A program made the translations under genes and the position numbers. From Micropterus salmoides (taxonomy: Eukaryota; Chordata; Actinopteri; Centrarchiformes; Centrarchidae), in NCBI RefSeq assembly GCF_014851395.1, contig NW_024041373.1, positions 18,407,697 through 18,471,696 on the forward strand: a DNA stretch of 64,000 nt. Reading direction: 5' to 3'. The notes under the pieces are model-generated. The model saw nothing but the letters and a program-made list of their open reading frames with translations, was not told the DNA's origin and did no database searches. This document shows positions 1-12,530 of this stretch, piece by piece (positions within the stretch are counted from its first letter, which is position 1; each line of letters starts with the position of its first letter).

Positions 1-868
1 GAAGAAGTGCCTTTTGCTGCTGAAGAACTACTTTAACTGCAGCCTTTTAACAGATAATGAGATATACATAATAAGAATAATAAGAATAATCTTCTGATAT
101 CTTATTTTTAGACTTGTAATACACTGGCTTTTGAATTATTTTTTTGCTCTAATGCTTTGCAGCACCTTAGCTATAAAACACATCTTTATTATTGCTGCTA
201 GAAAGTCATGTAAATCACACATATTTAAATTGTGTGCGGTTGACTGACAGTAGCTTTGCACAAAATCTTTGTTTTTCTTGCTGCACCATATGGCATAAAT
301 CAATCTTATTCACATATGTTTATATGTTTTCAATTCAAATGGAAGCTGGGATGATGTATTTGTTTATTTTTTGCAGTTTTGATTCAGGTCCCAATCAAAG
401 AAGTGAGAGGCAAGCTAGCTATAGGCTTAGGGAGGAGATGGTTGAAACATGTGGTGGAAGATAGATTAGTGCTTTTGAGGCCATAATTGATAAATGCCCC
501 ACAGAAATATTGGTTGAGGGTGGCACCTTGCATCTCCCTCAGAAATAGCAGCTTGGCAATTAGAGGTAAACAAAAGCTGAAGCTGTGAAAAGTGACTCCC
601 CTGCCTCCTGGCCCAATCCCCACTCCCCTCCCCTCCAACACTAAGCCAAACAACACAACATGTTGTTTTCACCATTTTTATCAGCCATCAGCATCAATGG
701 AATGGATAGATTGAGTGAAGGAAATCTCAGGGCAATTTTTTCCCCCAATATCAAAACCACTCCAAAGCACTTAATAAATGTATGTGGTTTTGTGTGCATT
801 ATTTATTTATTTTTATTTATTTAGCAAAGTGTTGCTTGTTCTGAAATACACTGTCTATGTTCCTATAG
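1..868 (+). other. ebf3: 3' end of an upstream ebf3 intron
   Basis: This is AT-rich intronic sequence before the first exon in the window, with several TTTATT-rich tracts around 790-835. The acceptor is TCCTATAG, ending at 868. The exon expected just upstream in EBF genes, which encodes the start of the zinc knuckle, is not found here. It must lie before position 1. Confidence 0.85.
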
Positions 869-937
869 CCGATGCTGTGACAAGAAAAGCTGTGGAAACA
901 GGAACGAGACTCCATCAGACCCCGTGATCATTGACAG
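869..937 (+). CDS. ebf3: EBF3 exon: second half of COE zinc knuckle, DNA-binding domain
   Basis: This 69-nt exon begins with one base that completes a Ser codon and ends with two bases (AG) of an Arg codon completed in the next exon. It reads RCCDKKSCGNRNE then TPSDPVIID, which I recognise as essentially invariant in vertebrate EBF proteins. The COE zinc knuckle has the pattern H-x3-C-x2-C-x5-C. The first Cys here (873-875) and the Cys of KKSC (891-893) are its third and fourth ligands, while the His and first Cys lie on the exon upstream of the window. The knuckle contacts DNA and is essential for binding in EBF1 (family knowledge). Acceptor TATAG and donor GTAGGC are both standard. A 34-kb intron follows. 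Confidence 0.95.
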
Positions 938-980
938 GTAGGCCGTGTGCAGCTTCTTCTGTGTTTGTGAATGGGGAATG

Positions 981-1036
981 AGTGAGTGAGTGTCTGAGTG
1001 ACTAAATGGATGAGTGACTGAATGGATGAGCAGGCA
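981..1036. repeat. Short degenerate tandem repeat (TGAGTGACTGAATGGA-like)
   Basis: GAGT and TGAGTGACTAAATGGA/TGAGTGACTGAATGGA units follow one another just after the zinc-knuckle exon. It is a minisatellite-like patch. Confidence 0.6.
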
Positions 1037-4000
1037 CATGGATCAGCTAGTGAACAAATGATTTCCCTCCCAGTGTGCCAGACGGCCCAGTTGGGCTGAC
1101 TTGCATCTTAGGGCCCGCAGTTTGGGAACTGGTGGGAACTGTGGGTGATTCTATGTGAGCGGCTGAGGGGCGTCTTTCCCAGGTACCTGTGCACCGAGGG
1201 GCGGTCACCACCTGGATAGGGTTTGTTCAATCACAGGTGGTTCAATCACTAGAGGATCATGCTGGGAATACACCTAATTAGCTTAGGCAACTTCACATTT
1301 ATTTGGCTGGCAGCCCTTCTTTGTTTACGACAGTGATGCTTACACTGTCAATAGTTGTTTTCCATTGACTGTTTCCTCCTCTCAAGTTAGCCGTGAGATA
1401 GATGCCATTAAAGTTTCGTTTTAGAAGGGATAAACATTTTATCTGCTGTTTTGTTCTGCACCTTCAGGGAAGTTACATCAGCCACATTTATATTACCTTC
1501 ATCACTTCCTAAAGAGGGAGGATAAATGGCCTTGTTTCAGACATTGACATTTTTCTCACACTGTGCAACTATATGTCCCGATCAGTCTGAATATGCTTAG
1601 GTAGTTAGTGTGTGTATGTGTGCACATGGTGGATATAGGGATGAGGTAGGGGGTGTAGTTTGAGCGTCGATCTCAATGTAACTCTCACCACGTAGTAGGG
1701 AGAGACAGCAATGCTAATGTTTGACTAGCCGGAATCACTGTTTGCTTAGTGGAGAATGCCTGGTATCTGACAGAGGGGACAACTCTCTTATTAGTAATCA
1801 AATAGGGCTGAGCAGTTGTTGCTGCCACTCCACTCCAGCGGCTTCTCATGCATCAGGAAGTAGGAGCTGGCTGCCCTGGGAGCCTGGATGGATTACCAGA
1901 GCTACTGCTGTCTGAACTCAAACTCACACAGACACACACACACACAGACAAGGACACAAACAGACAGACACCTACACACCAGCGTGCATGTCCTCATATG
2001 CACGCATGCTGCTTGTATGTTGTTTATGCATTTATGCTTGGCAGTCCCAGTCCATCATATGCAAGAAAAGTACTGAGATGTTTAGGAAAATGTCAGGATA
2101 GAGGCTTTTCTTCCTGTATCTGGTACCAAGTGGATTGCTTAATTTATAAGTCAAGTGCATTTGTAAGCAAAGACACGATAGTGCCAGCATTAACATATAA
2201 CTTGAGATGTCTACTTTGCCTAATTTCCGCTGCTTTTATGTTTGCTTTTGTGTCGCTTTGCTGCCTTTTTACTGCTTAGAGTTTCGCACACCATTGTTCT
2301 TCAATCTGCGGGACAAAACATGTAACATAAGTACAATAAGCAAAATGAATGCATGGAGAATTAAAGTCAAGAAGAGGGGTGGGAAAAAAAAAGAACAGGG
2401 AAAAAAGAAGCGGATGGATATTGTAAGCTCAACTGGCTCAGGGAGGGCTCGGATTTTCATTGTGACGAGTCTGAATAGGAGTAGAGTATCCCTTTCCTTG
2501 CACAATGAGCGGCTCTGTTGAAACACAAAAGCATATGTTCCTCATTAGACCCTCCCATTGTCTCCATGTCGTAACTATGAGCCCGTCAGCTCACCCTAAC
2601 AGACCCACACAGGTTCCCAGTGACTGAAGGAGGCTTGCAGAGAGAGGTGCTTGTGAAAGGTTGCAGGGTTTAGCAAGAGTTACGGACACGATCAGAGCAC
2701 ACTGTAGGCTTGCTATACGTAAGGTTATTTACCGCAATTACTTGACTGTTCATGCTGTGCATATGGGTAAGCTTTTAGTTAAAGCTTCCATGTTTTACAG
2801 CCATTTTTGTTACATCTGTCATTTTCTCATGCACATCATTACAGGCACCTGTGCTGCGGTCGCTGCTGGCAGAAACTGATTATTTCCAATTGAGTAGAAC
2901 ATAGTTGAGTGACATAAACCTAGAGGAGAGGTTTGATTGTTGAATCAGGCATGTCTCATCTGTCTACAATTACAGTATGAAAACCATGCTAGCACTGCCA
3001 CATTTCCTAGAGAAACAGTAGCATGGCCGAACCTTAAGAAACAGATTTGGAGTGAATCATTGATGGCGTTCATTCGCTGTAACATTTTCCCAGATGGTAA
3101 GAGGGGAAAGCGCACACAGCTAGCTGGCATCTAGCAAGACATTAACTGGCGTTCCCATGGATCTGGCATATCCAACGGAGTTTGGGAAACTTATCATTCC
3201 AAATGTGTCCTATTTTCCTGCGGTCAAGCCAGACATCTGTTTACCCTATTTTCTCTCAGAGTTTTGATACAGATTTTCACTCAGATTTTTAAAGAGGAAG
3301 GATTCTCTTTAAAAAAAAAGTTGGTTAGATATAGGCCCAACAGCTGTCACAAAGTTTCAGCACTGCTTGGTCTTTAAATATTTCAGCACTTACATTTGAT
3401 GCCCTTGCATTATTCATACTCCTTTTTTGGATGAAGAAAGGCCCTATTTTAGTTGCATTTGGTTGGGCTTATATGTGTTGTGACTCAAATTAAAATATCC
3501 TTTGGGAAAGTCTGTTCATATTTTGCGCTGCAGAAAAAAAGGCTATTGTGTTTCAGTAGTGTGAGCTTACTTTTTTCTTTATTCCAACATCAATTTGAAA
3601 AAAAAAAAAATCGAAGTCAGTCGGTGGTTATATGAAATAAAAGAAACAGTAAATTTATCTAGTGACTAATGCGCACTCTTGCTATGACCGCATCACTTAG
3701 CAGTTTGGTGTAATCATCTCTCCCCTTTATAAATCCAGCAGTGCTACAGATGTCACATTTATAAGTTAATGGTGTCTTAAAGTAAGTGGGGGTGTAGGTT
3801 TATTCAGTCGGTAATTTGAGTCTTTAGAATTATAGTGATGAGGTACCCAATATCTGATTAGATGGTATTCCCATTTACAGTGCATGTAGTGTATAGCCAA
3901 ACATAACTCAATTTGCGATGACTCTCCTGGTCTGGTATCTGTCTTCACTCTCATGCATATTGACTTTGTCTTCTCTTGTGTGAAAGATTAGATACATTGT

Positions 4001-4810
4001 TCAGGCTTACGCATGGATTTTGTAATAAGACAGCACATGTTGTTGAAAGAGAAGAGAAAATGACTCATTCTGTGTGTCAGGGTTCAAAGGTCACATTTTA
4101 CTCTGCGAGGTTGGCGCAATTTATGCAAGTAGAATTAAGACAGACAGAGAGAGAATGTGATATCAGTTTGTATTCTACCCATATATGAATTTAGAATTGA
4201 ATGTATGTTCATACAGTTTAACATCCTGTGTCAATTTACGCTGCCATTCACAAACGAGATTCTGGACCAGATCTAAACATGTCAACTCCATTTATTCCAG
4301 CGGCTACGGCACTCCCTTTCACTTCCTGTCACAAAGGTCAAAGAGCACTAACCTTTGGAGGGCAGCCCAGCCACTGAATAATTCATGACATTGACTTGTT
4401 TTTCCCTTATTTTTCCCCTTGTCTCTTTTTTTGGTCAGCACACATGGTTGTGCTGTGGGAGGCTTTTATTCATTTAGCTCATTTATAAAGGCCTCACCGC
4501 ACCTGTTCGTGTGTTAATGCAATTAAAAATTGGCCTAATGTAAATTTTGCTTAGCTTTCCGTTATGTCCCTCATTAGTGAGCCTGTATTTTCTAAATGAC
4601 TTTGTGTTATCGTTCATTTGTGGAACACCTACGAGGTCATTTCCCAGAGTGCACTTGACTTGTTGTCAAGTTGTTTACCAGAAACAAAAGACCGCAGTCT
4701 TAGAACGTCTCACATGTGGTTCCCTCGGCCTTCTAAGAAACAAATCGGAAAATTTGTGTGCTCCCATCTGGTTTTTGCAAAACCGTGATTACCTCCAAAA
4801 GCTGAACAAA

Positions 4811-5000
4811 TGCCAGTATTTATAAGGTCAGCCCTTTATGTGGAAATGTGATGTAAATGAGAATCAGCGAAAGGGGACATTAAACAAAATTAAATTCATT
4901 GTCTCCTTTAATGTCATTTACATTTTGGCTAAGCCCTGGACTGTCAAAGAGGATTTCTAAAACCATTTTAATTGCACATCAGCATTGGAAAAGAGGGTGT
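4811..5000. promoter_or_regulatory. Candidate intronic enhancer block with nested inverted motifs
   Basis: This is dense, non-repetitive AT-rich sequence. ATGTAAATGA (4851-4860) recurs inverted as TCATTTACAT (4914-4923), and GACATTAAA (4876-4884) recurs inverted as TTTAATGTC (4907-4915). Such packing of POU/homeodomain-like sites is typical of developmental enhancers, but conservation is untested. Confidence 0.35.
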
Positions 5001-5901
5001 GTTTTCACTGAGCGGCTGTCTTGATAACCTGCAAAGAGAAGTCTGTTTATGAAGTACCTAAATGACATGTTTTCACTGCATCTGCAGAGGGGCAATTAAG
5101 ATGGCACTCGGTAGGTAGTGTTAATCTAACGTTGTGCTGCCACCATCCATAATGAAAATGACGAAGTGGATGGGGTCACTGTTGTTGTGATTGAGAGTTG
5201 ATTGCTGCAGGTGTTCCTTCTGGAATTTTTTTTTTTTTGACATTATACTGTTGAGCTGTGGGACCTGCGCTGCAATGTTTTTTTAGGCTTTACAGTGAGT
5301 CATTTAAAGCTGTTAACTTGTATAGGAAATGCTCTCTTTCTATGTTTACACAGGCATGCAAACACCTGTGCAGACCTTTTTATTTGGGGCTTAACAATAT
5401 TTCCATCTCAGCATTTTATTTATGGCTGTGTTTGGTATAATTCATGTGACAGATGTGAGTTTCTGACACCCATTGAGAAATGGGAGAATAAACTGGCCAC
5501 CCCTGCCTAAGTCGACGTGACGTTTGAGTGAAGCTTGTCTCCTCCCGAGCCAGAATAGGAAGAGCAGGAAGTGTTGAGAGCGAAATCTGTACTTGGCAGC
5601 TCTCCTTTGGCTTGCACTTGCCGAAAAATGAAACCCAGACCCTCTCTGCAGCCCCAGAGCCAGAACCTCCTTCCCAGTGCTCCAACATCCAGGATTGGGT
5701 AATACTGTTCACTAAGCAAAACATTACCTCAAATTATTCTCGCCCTGTTTTCTATTCCCTCCTCCCTCATGTCGGTTTTATCGCAGTTTGTAAATGTCAA
5801 GACACGTACAAAGACGCACAGTATAAATGATATTTTCCAAATTATGCTCACATGTTTGGGTTCACATGAGTGGCGGCTGAACGTAACTTGGTGCCTGACG
5901 T

Positions 5902-5911
5902 TCCCGAGGGA
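5902..5911. promoter_or_regulatory. Perfect EBF consensus site TCCCNNGGGA
   Basis: TCCCGAGGGA matches the palindromic EBF/COE binding consensus exactly and lies in the large intron of an EBF gene. About one such match is expected by chance in 64 kb, so autoregulation is only a possibility. Confidence 0.25.
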
Positions 5912-6051
5912 GACCCACCTCACTAGGGTAGGATTCCCCAGTGGCATCAGCTAATGGCAAGACTTGACAACAGCAGAGAAGCCGGGGGTGTTGTGTTTTA
6001 CTAGCACTGAGCAGGGGTGATGACTTTAACATGTGTGCAGAGAAAGACGGA

Positions 6052-6141
6052 GATGTTTGTGTGTGGTGTGTGTGTGTGTGTTTTGTGTCTGTCTCTGTGC
6101 GTGCACACACTTGCATGTGTGTGTGTGTGTGTGTGTGTGTG
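6052..6141. repeat. GT microsatellite, interrupted
   Basis: Two GT arrays are separated by TTTTGTGTCTGTCTCTGTGCG and a short CA segment. The longest pure part is 6117-6140. Adjacent CT-rich sequence follows at 6297-6373. Confidence 0.85.
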
Positions 6142-6779
6142 CTGTGCTAAAGAGAGAGGTGTGCAGTATGAAAGAGTGGCGCGGGCCAACAGAGCGACGG
6201 ATTCGGCTCCAGCTTGACGGCAGTGAAAGACGAAACATGGTTCCACATGTGTTGAGAAAGAGCAGTCCATCTGTCCATGGAGACAACCCCTCCCCCCTTC
6301 ACCACCCCCTTCTCTTTCTCTCTCTCCTTCTCTTCCTCTCCTTCTCTTGCTCTCCTCTCCCCCCCACTCTTTACTCCCCTGGTTCACTGCTGACAGGAAC
6401 AAGGCCAGAGCTGGGGTGATGGGATGAATGCTGGGCCAAGAGCAACACTGGACCTTGTATACACACACAGTTACACACACAGAGAGACATGCTGAAGAGA
6501 AATAAGAAAAGGTTATCAAAGATTTTTTTGGTGAATGTGTTGTTAAAGTTTACTATCTACAGTTGCATTCACAGACTTGGTTTAGCGCTGCGTTAATGTG
6601 ATTTAACTCCGGCTGTGGAGTAATGTAAGTGATTTATTTTGATATTATGAAAGAAAACAATCTATAAAGATTTATGCACTTTTCTCTGACACACTGCTGC
6701 AATAAGCCACCATGGTAAAAATCTTACATTATTGAAATTAAATCTGAAGTGAATAAAACATGCCACTCTTTCTCAAATA

Positions 6780-7260
6780 TTTAGCAGCTCTCCTTTATAA
6801 TTAAACTTTGTAGCTGTTTTGAAGAGCTTGTTTGGTTTCTTAAAGCATTAATGACGCAGGAGCTTTGTCAAACAGCTCCCGATTCTGTGAATCACATTTA
6901 GGTCACTCAGGCCGGTGTTTTTTTTAGCCATTTTTTCTTTTGAGAAAGACTCTCCTTTCTTTCTCTTGGCATGTTCTCACTCCCATTCAATCCTTATTAG
7001 GTTTCCCCTAATTGTCAAACAAACTGTTGGGTCAACCTCAGTCGTATCTGGCCGTAAAACAGCACATTAGGCCCTGGTGAGGGATATATGTGGTATTTCA
7101 TCGGAGACGGAGTAATGCTGGGGTTTTATGGTTAAGTACCAGTTCACGCCCACGCCATTTGTTTCACATTAGAGTGGAGGTTTTGTAAATCAGATCAATA
7201 TGTTCGCTGAGATGTGATTCCTTGTCAGGATCTCCCGAGTCGTTCTTTCCTCAAGTATTT
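6780..7260. promoter_or_regulatory. Candidate conserved non-coding block
   Basis: This is about 480 nt of complex, non-repetitive sequence flanked by low-complexity DNA, with motifs such as GCATTAATGACG, CCCTAATTGTC and a small inverted pair GGAGCT/AGCTCC near 6870. The call is by texture only. Confidence 0.3.
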
Positions 7261-8209
7261 TTCTTAAGGGACTGGTTGTCGATGCATACTCCTCCACTCC
7301 CTCTCCCCTCCCATTCTTGCCTTTCCCCCTACCTCTGTCAGTCCCTCCCTCCATCTCCACCTCCATCTATTTCCATTTTCTGAATGTAGCAATTTGTAGG
7401 TGACACAGGCAAGATTAGGATGGGAAGCAGTCGGAAGATTTCATCGGACATGGTCCTGCTCCCGCTGGTGTGAGGTCACAGGACAAAGATGGGGGAATTC
7501 GGGGATAGGGTCATCAGTTACCTCGGGGAAACGAGCTGGTCTGCTGGCTGCTCTGTTGGCCCCAGGGGTGCCTGGGATGTATCGGAGGAGAAGCCCCAGA
7601 GAAAGAGCCCTGAACCAGTGTCATTTATTAAAAGTGACAAGTTATTTCTAACTATAGCTCTGTTTTTATTGTTTTACAATGCTGTCATTTGGAACAGTGC
7701 CCCTCCCTTCAGGAATCACAAACAAAGTGATGAATGAACGAGGTGACCTGCTTTTTTTAACATACACACATGCTCGGTACACTTTGGCGACACGTGTGTT
7801 CTGTTAAATTACATTATGTATTTTGTTGCCTTGCTTAAATTAAACAAATGTGCAGGTTTAATAAAGATCGACCGTGTGATAAGTGCTCTGAAAATATTTC
7901 ACCATTCACCAGTTTTCTCCAGGACATTTGTTCAGTAAATGAATAACAGCTTACAGTATGAATCTCAGGCTGACCTCCGCATAATCAGTACCAGAAGTTC
8001 CACAGAACATGACCACACTGTGTATGTGTGCATAGAGAGTACGGCTTCAGTTTCTATTTTAGTGCTTGAGTTTGTTGGACTTTCATTCTGGAGTTTCATT
8101 ATTTAAAAAAAAACACATAACATCCATGCTAATAATGGGATATTTATTCAATGTTTGACCATTGCTCTTCAATGAGGGTCACTGAGGTACTCTGCTCCCC
8201 CTCTTTTTT

Positions 8210-8520
8210 TTTTTTACTGCCTGCCCCAACTGCGTTAATGATATATGACAGAAATTTCCTTGAGCTGGTTCAGTGGCAAGAAAGGTCCTGGCTAGTCTAT
8301 ATCAATCCATCTGACTTATGTTCCCATGTCTTGAATTACCGCTTGATGGAAACCTGCTGTGGGCTTCTCTTGCCAATTGAAATCAGATCTCCTCCACAGC
8401 CCGGTGTGATATTGATCCATATTCAACACCCAGGCAGCCGATCGATCAGTATTGATTTACAATAAAAAACACTCCTCTGCTTGTTCAGCACAGCGATCGA
8501 TACTTTAAAGCAAAGGGGGA
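8210..8520. promoter_or_regulatory. Candidate conserved non-coding block
   Basis: This block has repeated GATCGAT/TTGATCCAT-like and TATTGATTTACAA motifs, suggesting clustered CUT/homeodomain or forkhead sites (8410-8520). It is non-repetitive, and no coding signal is seen. Confidence 0.3.
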
Positions 8521-11500
8521 AAAAATATTTAAAAAGAAGAAAAACGGGACTTTTCTTTTTACTATGCAGTGGCCATCTGGAAGATATAAAAATGTGAGGA
8601 GATGCTTCATTTCATTAGAGGAGTATGAGTTTAAGTGACCAAACCTTGACCACACCGGCAAACCAGCAACCACGTCCGCAGTGAACAATGATCCTCTACC
8701 GCCATGCGAGACAAACCAATAAAAATGGTTTAACGGGATGACACCTCTATAAGGACTCATTTATTGAAGGAGGTGTGTCTGTTTCTGAATTAGTGGCACA
8801 TCTGCACTGCAACGGGGAGTGCTAAAACTGTCATATCAAATGTATCTGAAAATTGAAATGGAATGCTAAAAGTGGTGGATCAAGCCGGAGCACTTTAGCT
8901 TGATTTCGGCGTGTTAACAGAATGACATGATTTCCTGTGGTTTTGATATTAATTTGTCTCTATCCCGCCCGCAAACGCACACACATGCCGGGCTTCTGCC
9001 TCCCACAAGGTCATCATTAGGGCCCGGTACAACGTCGAACACCCTGGAACAGATCCATTCAGCTCCAGTCCAGATCCACTTTTCTCCCTGTCACATCTTA
9101 GTCCTAATCTCTCGGACTTCCTCCCCTCTGCCAAATAACCGTTCCCATCCAGCAGGTCCCAGCATTGGCCAGGGCTGCCAACATCTGAAAGTTATTATCC
9201 CCAATCTCTGACATCCAGGAGTTTACAGTTATATAATGATGGGGAAAACCACATGTCCCCAGAGGCAGAGAACATTTTTGAGATGCCTCCCCATCTGTTT
9301 TGGGGGAGCTGCCCATTTTGGGCCAAACTCAGAATGGCAGGCAGGCAGATATTTTCTTGGTAATTTTTATTTTCTACCACTGGAACAGGCCAGTCTGGGA
9401 ATCATTATATGGGGTGATAAAGCAAATCCAATTGGGTCAGGTTCCCCTCCTCACAGTGCTGGTGGCACCAGCTCTCCCCGCCTCACTGCTCGTCCCTGAC
9501 TGTGTAAGTGGTGGTTGTTTGTTTGTCCTAGAGAGGCTGGGCTGGGGGACTAATGCAAGCCCGGGGGCCAGCCAGGTCGGAGGCGACGGTAAACCCGAGC
9601 TGCCTGGTGTAGCAGTGCTCCCTCACTGCTGGCTCGGCCTTGTTTGGACTGCAGCTCCGGTTTGCTTTCTTAGAGGGAAGCTGAGCCTCCGTAATCATTG
9701 AGCCTTTCGCTCGGGTGGGGAGCACAGCCGAGACCAGAGGGAGTGATGACATAGGTCCACAGAGGCCTGGCCCGGTCCACCCCTGCTGCTCTTAACATAT
9801 TTATTTTCTCTTCTCATTGTATGGTTTAAGTCACACCATATTATGCTCGGACCTTATGCACGTGCATAGGCACTCAGATGTGATGAGGTGCATGGCGTAA
9901 AGCTGTAGGCTTTGTTTTTACTAATAACGCCGGGGATTAGTGACTTGCTGACCTCAGTGTAATCTTTATTAGTCTGTTAACCATATACTCTCGGTATGAA
10001 GCAGTCCTAACTGATGTGAGAGCAGTGATACAGACATACAGTTCAAGACAACACAAATGGGGAAACTAACTAAATTACATGCTATTATTGAATCAGTATG
10101 TAACAAATTATGTTGTTATGTTATGTGTTGATGAATTTATGTTTCTGCTAAAGCATTCCAAAATCTTACAGATTTAGATAATTTAAGAACCCCATCTTGC
10201 CCCTCTGGGCACTCCTCAGAAATGTTTTATTCAACATCAGCACTCTGTTCTGTTTTGTTACGTTATTGAAATGGGTTGTCGATTCGAATAGTGTCAACCT
10301 GGTGGGCCAATCTCATTGTAGCCAGTGGAGAGTGAAAGCCATCTCTGCAGCATAGGCTCACCAGAACACACACAGAGATTGGACGAGGGGGGCAGTGAGA
10401 GCGAGAGTGCCTTCTCCAGATGGAGATCCCAGATATGGGGGAAAATGTCCGGGCCATTTTCCAGGGTTTCCATAATGGGAATCTACCCCTTGCTTGCTTA
10501 TTAAGTTGTGCACACAAGGAGGAGTGTGGAGAGAGATGGAGAGGAGAGGAGATAAGGGCAGGCGAGGCGAGAGATGGACAACCTGCGTGCCGTCACCTCT
10601 CTGTTGTAAGTGTCAAGCAGACCCTGTTGGAGAAATCACAGGTCATGTGGAGAGATGATTGTCAAAGCACCACATTGATATAAGGGATTTTCTTTCCCTT
10701 TCAGCAGCAGAGGCGCATGATAAGATTTGTTTTTGTTTTCAGTTGAAGAGGGAGAAAGTATGACTTTCAGGTCAGGAAGGTCGGCTCGGGGGGTCACTGG
10801 GTCACAGCCTTTTTGGTACCTGAGTAACCTCACATGGCTAAGCTATTTCTCAGGCTCCCTGAAATGATGGCGGGTTTGTCGAGGGGAGGGTGGGGGTAGG
10901 TTGAATGGGTGGGCAGGAGAGTGATCTATCAGCGGCAGCAGCAGACATGCAGACAGAATGGCAGCTACTGCAGCTAAACAGAGTGAGACAGATAGGCAGA
11001 AGTCTCTCATACGTAACACCAGGAGCTTTAAGAAGACAGCACTGAGTGTTATGGATGCTTGACATTGACCTCTTACACAGAGATGGTGTATTTATCAAGG
11101 TTGTAGGACAATAGTGTATATGTTTGTAAATTATTTAGTTCACTGGGTGAGATACTTTCCTAACATATCACTTTTCACTTTTGTGAGATAACAACAATCT
11201 GTTTCTAGTCTCCCTTTTGCACGTCTTGTTAGATGTATCCTACAAGGCTCAGAATTTAGGTGATCATATTTTGAACACTGTCAGCTCTATCAAGTAGAAT
11301 CTACTTTAAAAAGAGAAGAGGAAACAAAAAAGCTCTGAAGCTTACATTTTACTCGAAGAGAAATATTTGTGTACAGATAGGCCTGTCATTCTGTGAAACA
11401 ACATTCATGATTCTTTTATTGGTGCTCAGCCATCACCCCCTGTCTTCCTCTGTGGAAAAAAGGGCTAGTCTACAAAGTGGCTTTTTGCCGTTTGAGAGAA

Positions 11501-11657
11501 GTAAACTTCATCAGGTCGACGGCGAGGTGTGCTTCACATGTCACTCAGTCGAGCTCCCTCCTAATGAAATGCTGCATACAGATTTCTGCCTGCGGGCTCA
11601 GGGGGATAAGACCGTGGTAACAGAATGAAACAAACCCCTTCCCATTCCCTTCACTCA

Positions 11658-11760
11658 CTCACACACACACACAAACACATGCACATGCAAAAACATACAA
11701 AGACAAACACAAATTCCTACAGCCGTACAAACACGCGCGCGCGCACACACACACACACAC
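11658..11760. repeat. CA repeat region with a CG-alternating core
   Basis: CA arrays flank an ACGCGCGCGCGC segment at about 11732-11744 that runs directly into CACACA to 11760. The strictly alternating purine-pyrimidine order favours Z-DNA. Confidence 0.8.
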
Positions 11761-12289
11761 TCTTGCTGGAGAGCATCCATGTGAGGAGATCCAAATCTGC
11801 AATTTATTCAAATATTGATATTTCTACTTGTCAGGAGAAAGGTGCCTTGAAATTTCCTCTGAGTACTCCTGTCAAAAAAATAGCAGGAAATATGTCAGAT
11901 AATTCATAAATGGAGTTCAGCGCTGCAAAGTCAGTTGGGAACAGCAAAATATATATATATGCTTGTCAATGAAGAATAGGAGCAATATTACTGAGCCTGC
12001 TGCTCATTCTTCCATCATGTCAAGCAAACAGCTTTTGCAGGCCCATAAGTGTATGCTTCACAATCTGTGTGTATTTGTGTATATACACGTATATTTGTAT
12101 ATGTCCCCCTGTATGTACATGTGTATGTATATTTATGCATGTGAATGTGTGTGTGCTTTGGCTATGTTGTGACTCCTACTTAGATGTGTTTGTTATCTTT
12201 TTTCCATCAAGACACCCCATTTCCCATCTTGAAGCAGCCAATGGGAATGTGTCCCTTTTTTTGCAGAGGTCCGTAACCGGACGCTGGCC

Positions 12290-12530
12290 TCCATGTGGTT
12301 TGAATTAGGGCCCCCGAAACTGTGAAGGACGCCTCGAATGACGTGAGGCACTTGCAGACCAAATTCCATTCTGTTGAATGGTGGATAAAAGAGCTCTCCG
12401 GAATCCTCCGAGATTTTTTGGCTCTGGCCCGCCAGCGATTAAAACAGGGCGGAAACCAATAACTCAATGAATCATGGGGCAACATCCCATGAAATCTCTC
12501 ACTGCTCTGTCACACCCTCGTGCAAACCCA
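12290..12530. promoter_or_regulatory. Candidate conserved non-coding block
   Basis: This complex sequence of higher GC lies within AT-rich intron. It includes a reverse CCAAT (ACCAATAA), GCGATTAAAAC and ATGAATCATGG. There is no open frame of interest. Its texture resembles vertebrate enhancer cores. Confidence 0.3.

Noticed and set aside
6001..6519. 172-codon open frame on the minus strand, with overlapping frames on both strands
   Set aside because: It is made of His-Thr and Arg/Glu/Gly repeats generated by the GT array and CT-rich tract.
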